NCBI GenBank assembly: GCA_905221605.1
Contig: CAJNDS010002258.1
Coordinates: 384,501-448,500, forward strand
Direction of reading: 5' to 3'
Origin: Symbiodinium natans
Lineage: Eukaryota > Sar > Dinophyceae > Suessiales > Symbiodiniaceae
DNA: 64,000 nt
The position numbers were made by a program, and so were the translations under genes. Under the pieces are notes generated by a model. That model was not told the origin of the DNA and ran no database searches. It saw nothing but the letters and a program-made list of their open reading frames with translations. Of this stretch, positions 1 to 11,769 are shown one piece after another. Position 1 is the first letter of the stretch; every line of letters starts with the position of its first letter.

Positions 1-3000
1 GGCTGCGAAAATCACGAGTTGCCAGATCTTCAGTGTGTGGATGTGCTCCCTTAGCATCAGAATCCTACGAGCACAGGCTGTAGCAGGCTGTATAACCCAT
101 TAAAACCTGTAGCCTATTTCCGTGGCTTGGTGCAACTGTAACGCAAGGCCTGGAGCTGCACGACGGATTGCTGGCTGTGGGCTTCAAGCAAGGTCATCCT
201 GAGAGCCGCACAATGGCGCACAGCATCTGAGTAATGCACAGTACAGTTTTCTTTGTTTGTGCGCAGGCTGTGACGTGAATCTCGTCGATCCCTGCACAGC
301 CACCGTTTGTTGGGTTCTCTACGGTCGCGACCCGAGAATCGCATGAGCACCTAAAAGTGCTGTGCTTGCAACACACGTGCGCAATGATATTCCCTTGACT
401 CTGGACATAAGTACAAGGTAAGTAGAGAAGCTGTCGGCAGTGTTATGTTTTTTTCCTCAGGTCACACGGCCCCCATCACGGCTTTGGCGGAATGCGCGGA
501 TGGCCGCTTCGTGGGTGGCCTATGGGATCATTCAAATGCAGGCCAAATTTAGTTCCAGTAACGCAGTACCCTGAGCTGAGTCATGACCCCCAGTGCAGTG
601 CGGCAACCGCTGGACTGACGGCGTTCTTTGCTGTTGTTCTCAGCGTGCCTCGAGTAGCTGAGAAGCCTTCTCGATCTCGCCCGTATACTCTCCAGCGACA
701 TGACCACATAAGGGGGTGGGGGGGGGGGGGTGAACTCAACAGAAGTCATGTCACCATTATCCACCAAAGGGGGGGCTCAGCCATCCAAGCCAGACTAAAT
801 TAAAGAGCTGGAGGTTTTTGAGCGGAGCATGAGGCGAGATACACCTGCTTTCAGACATCCTAGAAACGCAGAGATGCGTGCCGTGCTAAGCTGCAGAATG
901 CCACGTGAACGCAAAGCCGAACGACGACGCGGTCCCGATGGAACCAGGATGTTCATGATCGTAATCGTCTAGGAGATGTTGGATTTCTGTTGAAGTTCTG
1001 CAGACGCACGCGATTTCTGTGACGAAACCTGGTTTTTCTTCCACTTGGGAACGAGAACGGAAACACTTAGCAGTAGATCTCGCCCTGGGCACTTAAATTG
1101 CAGTAGCAGGGCATGGTTCGGTCAAGCAACTAATGCAGCTTTACGGGTCTTGGCGCTCTAGGCATGGAACGGTCAGCAGGAGTTCACCAGATCCTCTTCT
1201 CTGCTCCTTCCTGGAAAGACACAGAAAAAGGGGTGGATTACATGCACATTCTGCACTAGGCATGCCACTATGCCAAATGCTACAAAAAAAACGCTCCCGT
1301 GCAAACAAAGGGCAAATAGCAGCGGCAGAATGTGGCACAACTTACGACTGGCTTAGTGCTGAAGGCTGCGGACAATCTCAACTATCGCCTTAAGAGCCCG
1401 AAGCAGCAACTCGTCTGCAAAGGTCACTGGTGGAGCAGATGGGGCCATTCGTCTATGGGCAAAGCGGACATGGTCCACAGCTTGGCCAGCACAGGACGGC
1501 AACGGGGACAGCTCACGAAATCTTAGCTCTGTGGAGCTTGGGATGGTCGTGTGCCATGCTACCTCTTAAGTGAGCCTCTAGGGCTCTAGGGGAAGAACAC
1601 GTCCGGGACCTTATCAGGTCCCAGACCCAAGGACTAAGGTCGTCGATGGGGGGGGCAGAGGCGCAGACTTTCTTTCTTGCTTTTATTTATTTTATTTTTA
1701 TTTTTTTTTCTCTCTCTCTCTCTCTCCATCAAGATGGATGCGTATGGCATAAGGTAGGGGGGGGGGCCTCCCACTTGCACTTGAGGTCGCCCCTTTCCCT
1801 CTCTCGCCTCTAAGGTCCTCCAGATCCTAGCCAAAAAGCCAGGGGTGGATTTCGGGGTTTAGGATGTCGTGTTTTGGTTTCTTGATCCTGAACCCTCAAA
1901 CCTACACGCGCGACCTTTATGGCGTACGGTTCAGGGCTCCGTGTCCGACGGAGCTCGTGCGTGCCTGCACTTTCGCCCCCAGCTTTCGTGCCCCTCCTCA
2001 AGTCAGTCGCGGGCACTTGATTGCACGTCGTTTTCCTGAAGGGGGTCTTACCCCTGCAGGATTCTCTTCGCAGAGCCGCTGACCCACCTGCCGTACGCAG
2101 ACTTAGTTTCCACAAGCTCTTCCCAAGGGAGCTTAGGCCACTTATCAAGGGCCGGTTTGGCGGCGCCGGAAACACGTGGCCTGAGGATGGCACCGAGCCC
2201 CCGCTTCTGCCGACGGAGGCTCACTCAGTCAATCTTTTGGTTGTTTTTTTGGGGGGGGGGAGACAGGCAAAGGGTGATTTGTGAAATTGATGACTTCGAT
2301 TCGAGAGGCTTGGAACGAGCTGCTCGGAAGCGAGACCGGGAAGCCTGGGGTCTGCAGCATGGCAGGGTCCTCTGTGAAGGAAGTTTTCGAGTGATGCTTG
2401 CGCTTATCACTTATAGCTTATACTTGCTGAGGCCTTCCATGCTCACACACAGCAGGCCGTTACCATTGACTTAGCTGCTGCCGGCAATCAGATGCATGAA
2501 AGTGCAGCATTAAATACGTTCAGCTGTGCAGTGCTGCAACTCCCGGAGCAGGCACGACGCGGTGAGATGGCAGCGCTATTCTTGAGAGTCGGTCGCTCAC
2601 AATTCCGGGTGGTGCATCTGAACGACTAGCAGAGTAGACTTTGCACCATACAGCGCGAGATCCTGTCACGCGCGGTGTGGGATCGTCAGATGTACTACCT
2701 CAGGTCCTTGTGCAGAGCGGCAGCAATCTCATCAAGGCAGGTCACGGCTATACTTGCATTCACTGCAGTCTGCGTCCTTCCAGCAGCACGGCAGGCGGAG
2801 GCCTTAAAGAAGTCTCAGGTCTACGTCGCTTGCAGCGACCTCAGCGACCCGAGCCTTTCGCATCTCTTTTTGTGCTTTAATGCATCTCCGTGTCGTCTTT
2901 TTTTTGCCTGTCGTGCGCGATGTCTTCTGCCATCTTGTGCTGTATCTGTCTTGCTGAGAGCTTCGCGCGTAGCTCCAGTGCAGCACGCAATCGTCTGACT

Positions 3001-4739
3001 TTGCAGGCACCGTGCTGGACGTTGCAGATGCATCGCAGATGTCCCAGGAGACAACGGCGCAGACAAGATCCAGCAGGACACAGCGAGGGGCTTGTCAGTG
3101 CCTTGTGTAGCCCAGATAAAACAAGACTGAGGCGTCAGCAATGATTCACTAGTTGCCTGATGCTATGACGGGATGCTACGTTGCTCGCGCTGGCCAGGAC
3201 CGGCACGTGGAACGAGTCGCTGACCCTTTCGTACAGAAGGAGATCTCGCCTTGTCGTGTGTTTCTAGTCACAGAAGCCACAGAGATTCACGGCTACTAGT
3301 CGATTACTGTAGAAACGGCGATTCACTGCAGGAGCTGGATTGCTGGAAAGCAAGGGTTCAAGACTGAGTCTTTGTTGTGAAGCTACGCCCCGCAACAGTT
3401 CAACTCTCACGACAAGGATGGGCATGGGCGCATGCTGATAACAATTGGGCTCAAGGTCATCCGTAGATATAGCATGCTTTTTTTGCTAGGGGAGTACACA
3501 AGTCCCTGGCATACCTTCAACTCGCCGTTTGACACATTTGAAAGGCACATCGCCTTCACAAGCGGATGCACACATTTTGCTTCATTTCTATTTAGTCCAG
3601 AAATGATGACCTGGGTGCTGTGTGCCTTGCTTGCTGCGCAGTTTGCTACGCAGCCGTACCTCACAAGGCTGGCAAAGTGCGCCATGAGATGTTAAGCAAC
3701 ACTGGGTTGAGTTGTTGAAGCCCGCTACATGGTGTCTGGCAGCGAGGAAATTTACGAGCGATGAGCTTGTTATCAGCTGCCCGGCAGATACCAGAGGCAG
3801 CTGGCCCTGACCTGCACCAGAATTCTGATAGAGCCCTCCTTGTCACCACCTTCTGCAGAATCTGGTACCAAGGCTCCTACGTTGCAGCTGCAGAGCTGCT
3901 AAAGCTCACAGTGTGCTTGTCGTTCCTCCTGGTCGCTGGTGGATGGCACGCTGCTTTTAGAGGCTGGACATGGCGGTGGCTTGCCTGCACCTGCACATTT
4001 TGCAGAGCGACAAAGTTCACGAGGAGTTTTTTTTTGACATAGCCTCGCAAGAGGGAGTTGACATGTAAATGAAATTCTGCTAGGAAATTAAGACTTGCGA
4101 TCTTGAGCGCCATCCAGGATTGGCCTGCGAGAATCGATTTGGCCGGCTATGGCTTACGCTGCTTTTCCGACATTGTCTGGCTTGACGAGTGCTTGTAGCT
4201 AGAAGTGGAATCATGCTTAGGACAAATGCCTTGCAGAAATGATCTGCATTGAACAGCTCTGCAGTAGCTCTGACACTGAGGCCTTACAGAACTTTGCAGG
4301 GACCATCGCAAGCAAGAAGTTAGATGCGGTCACGTGCAATGTCCTCAACCAGGCCCGGACTAGTCGAAATCGAAAGTCACCAAACGGAGCCGTCTGAACA
4401 CTTGTATTAAGTAGCCCTCTGGCAACTTGTGTTAAGTTGGCCCCCAATAGGGTGCTCAAAGTACTGGATCTGTGCTCGCGTCCCCTCCAGACCAAGCTGC
4501 TTTGGACCGCTGCTTTTGTGGTCCTTCGCAAGCAACGACAGTTTTCCTTCCGTGAATGGGCTCCTCGACTGCATTTCAGAGACCAAATGTCTGCACATGC
4601 TGCTTTAACCTCGTGCATGAAGCAGTGGCCAAAGGTAGCCCTGGTGATGACTCCTGCCTGGTTTTTGGAACGTTTTGCCTGTGTCCTTTAGGATCCTTTC
4701 TTCGGGTTTTTGGGATGGAGCCCTTTAGGAGCCTTTGCG
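1..4739. other. No supportable gene; low-complexity tracts
   Basis: I see no open frame here with recognisable domains or clear exon structure on either strand; all frames are short. The stretch holds a G run at about 717-730, a T-rich then (TC)n tract at about 1676-1727 and another G run near 2250. It is best read as intergenic DNA or long intron. A gene made of very short exons could be missed. Confidence 0.5.
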
Positions 4740-4940
4740 GGTTGCATATAGGAAAATCATATTATATATATATATCTATAGAATGTATTCTGCTCAAAAA
4801 CATAAATACCTATACCCAGAAAATTTGCATAAATACATACATTGTAAAGATATATATATATATATATATATATACATACACATATATACATACATCTTAT
4901 ATATATATACATATATATGTATGTGTGTGTATGTTTATGT
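4740..4940. repeat. AT-rich (TA)n/(CATA)n microsatellite
   Basis: Long alternating TA runs with interspersed CATA and TGTG steps, visibly far more AT-rich than the flanks. Frames across it encode only Tyr/Ile repeats and are artefacts. Confidence 0.9.
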
Positions 4941-5080
4941 GGGGGTTTAAGGATCCTCTTCGCGTCAGTGCTGACTGCCTGCGACGGTGACGGCCTTGAC
5001 GTGGATCCCTGTTGGGGTCGATGCCAAGGCATTGCTTGCGCATGCTTTGCCGTCGCTCGTCTGACGGGTCACACGCAAGC

Positions 5081-5156
5081 TTTTTGGGGTTTAGAGTTTA
5101 GGGTTTTTTGGGTTTTTTGGGTTTTTCGGGTTTTTCGGGTTTTTCGGGTTTTTCAG
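5081..5156 (+). repeat. Degenerate telomere-like tract
   Basis: GGGTTTA-type units pass into GGGTTTTTT and then four or more near-identical GGGTTTTTC units. The start matches the TTTAGGG telomere repeat used by plants and reported for dinoflagellates; the rest is a drifting derivative. It is internal to the contig, so it is an interstitial array and not a chromosome end. Confidence 0.75.
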
Positions 5157-5360
5157 GCCAAGGCCTGGGTGAAGAAGGGCTTTCAGGGTTTTGGGTTAAG
5201 GAAGCTTGTTTGTTGATGTGTGTGGTCTGAGGCGATGTGCTCTGCCTTCGGGGCCGTTCTGACCGAGGAAGCTCTGGTCAAGGGCAGAGATCCGTTCCTC
5301 AGCCACTGAGACTAGCTCTCCTACTCGTACAAACCTATATTCATTGGGCTTGTAATGGGC

Positions 5361-5376
5361 GGGGGGGGGGGGGGGG
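5361..5376. repeat. G16 homopolymer
   Basis: Uninterrupted run of 16 G, directly followed by the 19-nt dispersed motif at 5379-5397. Such runs recur through the window (C23 at 29338, C21 at 44852). Confidence 0.9.
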
Positions 5377-5378
5377 TA

Positions 5379-5397
5379 CTATAATCCCTATTAAGGA
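5379..5397 (-). repeat. Copy 1 of a 19-nt dispersed motif
   Basis: The reverse complement is TCCTTAATAGGGATTATAG, found again perfectly on the + strand at 17593-17611. An exact 19-mer is not expected twice in 64 kb by chance, so both are probably remnants of one dispersed repeat family. Confidence 0.7.
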
Positions 5398-5949
5398 CTG
5401 TCAGTATAAGGGGACTATGGTGCCCCCTATCGCGCTCAAAGGTGCCTACTCTCGGCCGAGCTGGCTCTTGGTGGCCTCTTCACGCTGCTTATCACATTTC
5501 CTTTTCTGGAAGGCGGCCAATCCTCGGGAAGGCTTTTGGGATGGACATGGGCGACTCTGCTTCCGCTGGTTGTCCATGCTGGCGGGGGCATCCTTGCAAC
5601 ATGGTTCGCAGATATGGGCAGTTCTGCATCTTATTGTTTGCTCGGGGCACCCATTAGAAAATGATGCTGTGCACCGATTGCAAGAAGGTCCCTCGTATGT
5701 TTAGAGTCTGGTTTGGCCCATTGGGTTATTCTGCCACTCGCATGTTCTCAGTCAGGTTGGCATCGTCACCAAGCGGCTGGGAAGTGTAAACAAAGCCATC
5801 CTCATGGTCGTGAGCCTGCTGCTCACCGGGAGCTTGAAGGTGCCTTTTGTGAAGGTCTGACAGTCCAGGTGTGGTACGCTGTAGCCAGTGCTTCCAGGAG
5901 ATAGTGCGGCATGCGTAGCACAGAGTCGGCGAAAACTATTGCACGCACG

Positions 5950-6245
5950 ACTAGAGTCGGGTCTTTTGGCGCCATGTTCACGACAGGCATGAATGCTTGT
6001 GACCGCATGTCTGACTTGTTCCAGAAACGTCAAATGTCCTTTTGCAGTATGCTGTGAAGGGAGGCAAAAGCGCAGGAAGCACCAGTGTTCTGGGCATGTT
6101 CGCCCAAGTACCTGCCCGCCGCCAGTGATTTCGGCACGTTCGCCACAAGGCATGAACGCTTGTGTCCGCGTGTGTTGTGCAAAGACGGCGGCCCGTTTTT
6201 TGGGGCCGGTTCACCAACTGTATGAACGCTTGAGACCGCACGCCT
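5950..6245 (+). repeat. Dispersed repeat, three degenerate units
   Basis: The core GGCATGAACGCTTGTGNCCGC recurs at about 5979, 6150 and 6215 with drift. The first unit continues through TTGTTCCA, TTTTGCAGTATGCTGTG and CACCAGTGTTCTGGGCATG. The same order of blocks appears on the opposite strand at 7334-7470. The minus-strand open frames across this stretch are by-products of the repeat. Confidence 0.65.
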
Positions 6246-6249
6246 TGGG

Positions 6250-7287
6250 CATGATGGTCGTCATGTGAATGACGTTATCCAGGTGCGAGCAGGTGTCAGA
6301 GCATTATCCCCCTCCACCTTAAGCCTTAAGCCTTAAGTGCTTGAATCCGGCCTTGCACGAGTTTGAGCGTCGAAAAGCTTGCTTGAATGGGGGTATGGCC
6401 CAGTATTGTGCCTGTGCGACCCCCCCCTCCCCTACCCTAGGCTAGCTTGTCGCGAGCTGTCTCTTTCCACGGTCGTGCATCTGTTGCCACACTGCTGCTA
6501 TCGGCATGCCTCGCTTGGAAGCCTACAGCCGAAGAGCACCGCGATCCGCGCACCGGGAGGTTGTGATCGACCATCATCTTCCATCTCCTTCCTCTATGGT
6601 GTCCATTGCAGTTGCCCTTTGGTCGCATGAGCTTCTGCGTCTTGCTTTATGCTGCTGAATGCAGTAGAGATGTGCCAGAAGACAACTAGGGAAACGTACA
6701 GGCTTTGACTGGTGACTGGAAACTTTCAGCATAGGTGGCAGCCGGCCTGGCGCTTTATTGCGACCTCGGGCATGGCATCGTGACCCTTTGCCAGCGTGAG
6801 TCGCTTGGACATTTTTCAGCCGCAGCTTGGGCCAAATAGCTCGGTGACTGATCAGATGACAAGCAAGTGCTTCTGCCCAGGAAGGCAAAGATGTGGTACA
6901 GGAAGCTGAGCTTAATTTGGCCGCCATTTCAGAGATGCTTGGTTTTCGGGTTGCCTGCGGTGGTCCCGACCGTTGCGGGACGGTGTGGGAGTGTTCGGAG
7001 TGTTTGTGATACTTGGGCTTCTCAGCTTGTGTGTAGCCCCGCGATTCAGACCTGCAGATCAGAAGATGGCAATTCCCGGCCCGATGCTAGGACATTGCTG
7101 GGCCGTTCACAGCACTCGCTGCAGCTCAAAGAGGCCTGGACCAAAGAACATGTCGGAATATGTCGGAATAAACCCTTGGCTGAGCGATTCGCACATCAGA
7201 GTGCAAGTTGCGGAAAGGTCGAAGCCTTCAAGTGGGTGCAGTCGTGTCTTGGCTGTATATTCAACCTTTATTGCATGTAGTTGGAAT
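6250..7287. other. No supportable gene
   Basis: Short frames only. A direct repeat of ATGTCGGAATA lies at about 7150-7171. Overlapping open frames near 6970-7500 include part of the repeat family at 7334-7470 and show no domain I recognise. Confidence 0.45.
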
Positions 7288-7307
7288 GGGGCGCGTTCCC
7301 GCGCGTG
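7288..7307 (+). repeat. Left arm of a 20-nt perfect inverted repeat
   Basis: GGGGCGCGTTCCCGCGCGTG; its exact reverse complement lies at 7689-7708. Flanking bases show only weak further similarity. The arm borders the inverted copy of the 5.95-kb repeat family. Confidence 0.8.
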
Positions 7308-7333
7308 TACTTTCGAGCACATCTCTGGTTTTC

Positions 7334-7470
7334 CGGCACAGCGTTTTAGGCCCAAAACACTGGTTATTAGCTTCTTTCTACAACATACTGCACAAAGATG
7401 TGGAACAAGAAAATCTGTCACAAGCGTCCGTGCCTTTCGCGAGCATGCCCAAAACACTGGTATTTGCAGC
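7334..7470 (-). repeat. Inverted copy of the 5.95-kb repeat family
   Basis: On the minus strand the order is ACCAGTGTTTTGGGCATG, GGACGCTTGTGAC, CTTGTTCCA, TTTGTGCAGTATGTTGTAG, then ACCAGTGTTTTGGGCC. This matches blocks seen in 5950-6245 in the same order, with small indels. AACACTGGT occurs twice here (about 7354 and 7449), so the copy may be bounded by a tandem motif. Confidence 0.65.
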
Positions 7471-7688
7471 GTTACCCTGTTAGCTAAACCCTCAACATGA
7501 AACCCATGACCCGGGCTTCAAATCCCAAATATCTACCCCATGACATAACTACAGTGACTGTCATTTGAAAACTAGTATGTAGTCAAAAAGCATGGTCCCC
7601 AAAATAGACATAGTTTTCCCGAAGTGCTGAAAACCCACCCCTGCCGATGTTTTCTGCCTGTCCAGACTTGTGTACATGCCTTCCGTAC

Positions 7689-7708
7689 CACGCGCGGGAA
7701 CGCGCCCC
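7689..7708 (-). repeat. Right arm of the 20-nt inverted repeat
   Basis: CACGCGCGGGAACGCGCCCC, the exact reverse complement of 7288-7307, 381 bp away. Confidence 0.8.
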
Positions 7709-7929
7709 GAACCATGTAGTAGTTTGAGTTCACCACGGTAGAACTCCCGGCAAATGAAGACTGAAGCATCAACAACAGTGCCCTCGCCTTCGAAGCAATG
7801 TTGTGTATCTGCAAATCTGCGAGGTATTCTGTTTGAGAACGCGCGTGCATCCACGATACCTGGCTGCATATCTGACACAGAGTGGGCCCAAGGAGTTTGA
7901 GATGTTTCCACGCAGGACAGGTCGTCTAG

Positions 7930-8688
7930 CTAAGATAAGGGTATGCGGTGACAGTCAGGAAGGTTCTTGATTGTTCCTGTGCGATCTTGCCTTGACTTGC
8001 GACTCCGCTTGCCCCTACTGCTGTGAGATTTGAGATTCCAAGCAGGCTCTGTTTGCGCGTCCCCTCCTCGCAGAAGATACTGGAGGGACGCCGGCTGAAG
8101 GATGTAGACTAGTACGTGCAAGATGTCGTGTACAGAATCCTTTGCTGCTAGGCTGTGGGACTTGAGCAGGTTCAGATAGCTCCACGACTCGGATATTGCA
8201 CATCCGCGTGTCTTGCGTAGGCGCCAGCGGGTATTCAAGCGCAAGTTGAAACGACTTGCCTGCAGTTTTATTCGCGCAGCGCTGTGACATGCAATGGCAA
8301 GTCGGAGCACCTACTTTACCTTGTACACGACTGCACAAAGAAGACCACGGCAAACTCTATCTCCAGATTATGAGACGTGCTCTGAGTTGCCGAGCCTGTC
8401 ACGTCAAACCCCTTGGGTCGCCGGGAATGTATCTTGATCCCCTCTTCAAAGTCTCGGGGAATTCCTCGAATGCCATCCATGGTTGCTCGCACATGCTCGG
8501 TGATCAACTGGGGGTCTGAGCCTGACCTGTGCTGATGGTACATGGCTCTGACGAAGCTGTGTGTTTGTTGTGGCAGGTGATGCATGGAGCTGTTGACACA
8601 CCTCTGTCATCAAACAAACTGATGCCAGCAGAGCTTCTGTGAGCTGCTTCGACATCGACACTATCAGCTGTGGCTTCTCAAAGGCCAT
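7930..8688 (-). other. Possible minus-strand exons, unrecognised
   Basis: Three minus-strand frames look protein-like in parts: about 8310-7930 (helical, around YLNLLKSHSLAAKDSVHDI), 8585-8316 (around LITEHVRATMDGIRGIPRDF) and 8688-8520 (around SKQLTEALLASVCLMTEV). I found no domain and no clean splice chain. If real they would be the only minus-strand coding in the window, which argues against them. Chance open frames are the simpler reading. Confidence 0.2.
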
Positions 8689-8692
8689 CTAG

Positions 8693-8863
8693 GCCAAGCG
8701 GCCGCATGCAAACGAGGCAAATCTGGAAGTGGAGGGCCTCCGACGCGAAAGTTCCGCATTTCCCAGCAGCTGCATGGAATTCGCACTCCAATACGACTTT
8801 GCACACGCCACTCAGAAGGACTTCAGGAAACAAAGTTTCGTCGGCATCGCAAAATCGTTTGAG
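8693..8863 (+). CDS. Candidate internal exon, unknown protein
   Basis: A frame without an initial Met runs from an AG acceptor (8691-8692) to a possible GC donor after 8863; without splicing it stops at 8870-8872. The peptide is well mixed (around NLEVEGLRRESSAF and FALQYDFAHATQKDF) and more natural than the overlapping frames. No domain is recognised and no partner exon was joined. It may belong with the frame that begins at 8907. Confidence 0.3.
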
Positions 8864-8906
8864 GCGGTTTGAGCGTTTCTGCCCTCTGCAGATGTTGCAA
8901 GGATGA

Positions 8907-9530
8907 ATGAAGCATGATGAAGCCGATACAGGGGCCTATCCCAGCTTACAAGAACCTCCACTCTGCAGAGAGCACGCAGGGGGCACCCAAATGTCTCTTT
9001 ACTTCAGAAGCGTGGCGGCAAGAGAGGAGCTTAAGTGTTCCTCCCCCACCCGGCCGAGAGAACAGCCGGCAGCACAGCCCCTGTCGAAACTGATAAAGCC
9101 AGCTCATGAGTGCTTGACCTCGAGTTACTTCCAGTTTGGCCTCATGCAGAACAAAGCCACACAAATCCTTTCGACACTCTGTGGCCAAACCAGATCGTTC
9201 CCCAAAGTGCGCAGCAGTGGGGGATACAATTTGGGCTTCCTGCCAGACCAAGTCTCTTTGTATATAATTGATGCTTTGGTGCGTGCGCCTCCAGAAATCA
9301 GCCCAACTGGAGCAACATGGCGCCGACATGGAATAATTGGTGGAGACCTGCTCCGCTGGGAGTCTTTGAAATCGGAAAAGGAGAGCCGTAAGAATCGTCT
9401 GTATACTCATATTCATGTCCGGTCTGCCATGACCCAAACTGCTCCTGTGAGGCTGCCTGAATGCTCCTGGCTTGATCTGGAGGCGCTTAGTGACTTAGTG
9501 CAGAGGTCTCATTGGTGCTTCCGTAGATGA
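8907..9530 (+). CDS. Hypothetical open frame, 207 codons
   Basis: Long single frame from ATG to TGA-free end at TAG/TGA near 9530 with mixed composition and no repeat. The most protein-like part is about residues 115-175 (around LPDQVSLYIIDALV and LRWESLKSEKESRKN). I recognise no domain, and a frame of this length is only moderately unlikely by chance in 64 kb. A 163-codon minus-strand frame overlaps it. Treat as unproven. Confidence 0.3.
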   Translation: MKHDEADTGAYPSLQEPPLCREHAGGTQMSLYFRSVAAREELKCSSPTRPREQPAAQPLSKLIKPAHECLTSSYFQFGLMQNKATQILSTLCGQTRSFPKVRSSGGYNLGFLPDQVSLYIIDALVRAPPEISPTGATWRRHGIIGGDLLRWESLKSEKESRKNRLYTHIHVRSAMTQTAPVRLPECSWLDLEALSDLVQRSHWCFRR

Positions 9531-9539
9531 AATCGGCAA

Positions 9540-10550
9540 ATCACAGCCCGTTTTGCTTGGAGCTGCCACAAACAACCTTAACATGCCTTAGCCTTGCCTT
9601 TCAACCTCTCTGTGTGGTGTGCGTTCTCATACCAGGTAATGCTGGGCGCCAGCCGTAAGAAGTGCGTCCCTTGGGCATGGGGACGCATCATTGACAACCT
9701 GCGCCCCGTGCTGTCTACGTCTACGCACCCTTAATCCCCCAGTCAACTCTATAAGTGACTCAGCAGTACCATCTGAGGGCTCCGAGAACCATTGCCCGCT
9801 GCTCTGTACCATTGGAGGAGGTGCTGCTCTCATTTGCTCTTATTTGCTCTTAGTAGCTCCTCATGCTGTCGTGCTGTGGCTGGAGCTAGGGCCAGGGCAA
9901 GATGAGTTGTAACTCCACGCTACGCACTTCGCGGCCTGTGTTGAACCACAACTCCGGCTCTTACCTTTAAAAGGGAGGGGAGGGGGGGGAGGGGGGGATG
10001 GGTAGAAGGGAGGAGCAGCAAGAGACGGAAGAAAGGAAGCAAATGAGCTCAGCAGGCAGGCGGCAAGAACAAAGCCGGGGGTTTAAGGCGGGCTTAGGGT
10101 GGGGAGGGGGTTTGGGGGGGGTTCTGATGCACCGTCTGCTCCTGCGCAAAACCTGTGGGGAGCAAAAGTGGGGGTGCCGGCTTTCTGCGACCCAGACTCC
10201 TACGGCCCGAGGCCTCGGATTTGCTTTTGCTTATGGTTGACCTGCGCCCTGGAGTTCATTGAATTTATTTCGTGGATGGAACTTTTGATGTTTTGCTGTT
10301 TTGGGGGGCTGTGGATGTTTGCAACAGGTGGTGCGGCAACTGGCGGATGCTCCGAGCCACGAGTTGACGCCCAGCGTGGTCATCTCAGAGGGACGGGCAG
10401 GGTGCAGAATCACCCAAAGGGGTTTCGATTGAGTGCTGCATTCGAGGCGTTGGGGCTTGGCATGTCTGCACTTGTACCCGGCATGGCCAGCTCGAGTTTG
10501 GGTCAAGCGCCGATTAGCGCGACCTGCACCGGCATTTTTTTTGCCAAGGC
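9540..10550. other. No supportable gene; G-rich tract
   Basis: Purine- and G-rich sequence at about 9968-10125 (GGGGAGGGGGGG type). Frames through it are low complexity. Nothing else recognised. Confidence 0.5.
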
Positions 10551-10555
10551 GCAGC

Positions 10556-11041
10556 ATGTCGCATCGAAGAGCCGAGGAACCGACTGCCACCGTTGCGACA
10601 CCCGTTTCCCAACATGGCCTGGCCTCCTGGCTGCGCCGTTTGGGCAGGCAAACGAGGCAACCTCCCAGTGATACTCGTAGCAAGGCAGTGAAGGCAGCGA
10701 AGGCAGCGAAGCCAGTACCAGGTCATGACAGCAACGGCAGCAAGGCAATCTGGGTTGGCAAGCCACGTTCTCAACTCCAGACTCGGCGGCGCAAGCCATG
10801 TTTGGGAGACTATTTCCGGACCGCGGACATCAAAAGCGAGGCCTCCACCTTCAGCGCGAGCTCCACGAGCTCCACCTGCAGCACCTCGTGTGGCACGTCG
10901 TGTGGCACGTCGTGTGGCTCTGGAAGCACCCCACCAGCAAGTGAAGATGAGAGCTACGAGTTGTCTCCCGCGGCTAGGGCTGTGACCAAACGCAGTCCCG
11001 TGACTAGCGACTCATGCTGTATGCCTTTCCTTCAACTCTGA
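10556..11041 (+). CDS. Hypothetical basic, Ser-rich protein, 161 aa
   Basis: ATG at 10556 opens a frame that ends at 11041. The N-terminal half is basic, with Lys/Ala repeats (KAVKAAKAAK near residue 45). A Ser/Thr/Cys tract follows at about residues 100-125, where three tandem CACGTCGTGTGG-type units code for repeated Gly-Thr-Ser-Cys. The tail is acidic and then basic. No domain is recognised; composition suggests a disordered protein or the 3' exon of a larger gene. The frame extends upstream to 10433 without a stop, so the start is uncertain. A chance frame boosted by the small tandem repeat is possible. Confidence 0.4.
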   Translation: MSHRRAEEPTATVATPVSQHGLASWLRRLGRQTRQPPSDTRSKAVKAAKAAKPVPGHDSNGSKAIWVGKPRSQLQTRRRKPCLGDYFRTADIKSEASTFSASSTSSTCSTSCGTSCGTSCGSGSTPPASEDESYELSPAARAVTKRSPVTSDSCCMPFLQL

Positions 11042-11049
11042 CCTACTTA

Positions 11050-11640
11050 GCATTGAGAACAAGATTTCTTCGGGCTGGAGGCCGGAGAGGACTTGTTGCT
11101 TCACCGACGTGGTGACTTTAGGGACCAAAACACAGCAAATCCACGTTCCTTCCTCCCCGAAGTCGAGGGATGTCTAATTCGAGATTGTGCATGATCTCCG
11201 GGCATTTATAAAGATCGTAAAGCGTGCTCGGTCTTCAGAGAGTGGTGGACGCCAGCTGAACTATGTGAATGTTTTCCTGTTCTGTAGATGCAAGGCGCCC
11301 ACCCTTCTCGTACACAGCCAGTCTGAGTGGCGTTGCAGGCATGCGGCTGCAGAAGCCTGTGAAGATGTGACCATGAGAGAAGCAGCAGCGAAGCAGCCCG
11401 GCACCTGTTTTGACCAGACTGGGCCAATCTGGACCGCCCTCGAGCCTCCCCGTGCCCTCAGCACGGAATCCCTTTCCCACACCGCCGGTGTCCCAACAGA
11501 TGGTGCCGGCGGTTGCATGCCCAACAACTTAGATGTGCCACGGCAGCTTACATTCAGCTGTCGAATCGAAGAAGGCGTGTAAGAAAAGGAATTGAGGCGC
11601 ACATGATACTGACAGTCCTTCCTATCAAAAGTAAGCGTGT
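11050..11640. other. No supportable gene
   Basis: Short frames on both strands without domain or splice evidence. The 241-codon minus-strand frame (11986-11261) owes its length to the neighbouring microsatellite. Confidence 0.5.
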
Positions 11641-11645
11641 GTGTG

Positions 11646-11676
<31 letters not shown>

Positions 11677-11765
11677 TGTGTGTGTGTGTCTGTATGTCTG
11701 TCTGTTTGTCTGTCTGTTTGTCCGTCCGTCGGTCTGTCTGGCTGTCTGGCTGTCTGTCTGTCGTT
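11641..11765. repeat. Compound (TG)n / (TCTG)n microsatellite
   Basis: (TG)n of about 45 bp grades into TGTC/TGTT/GGTC tetramer repeats up to about 11765. All long frames crossing it read out the repeat. Confidence 0.95.
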
Positions 11766-11769
11766 TGTT

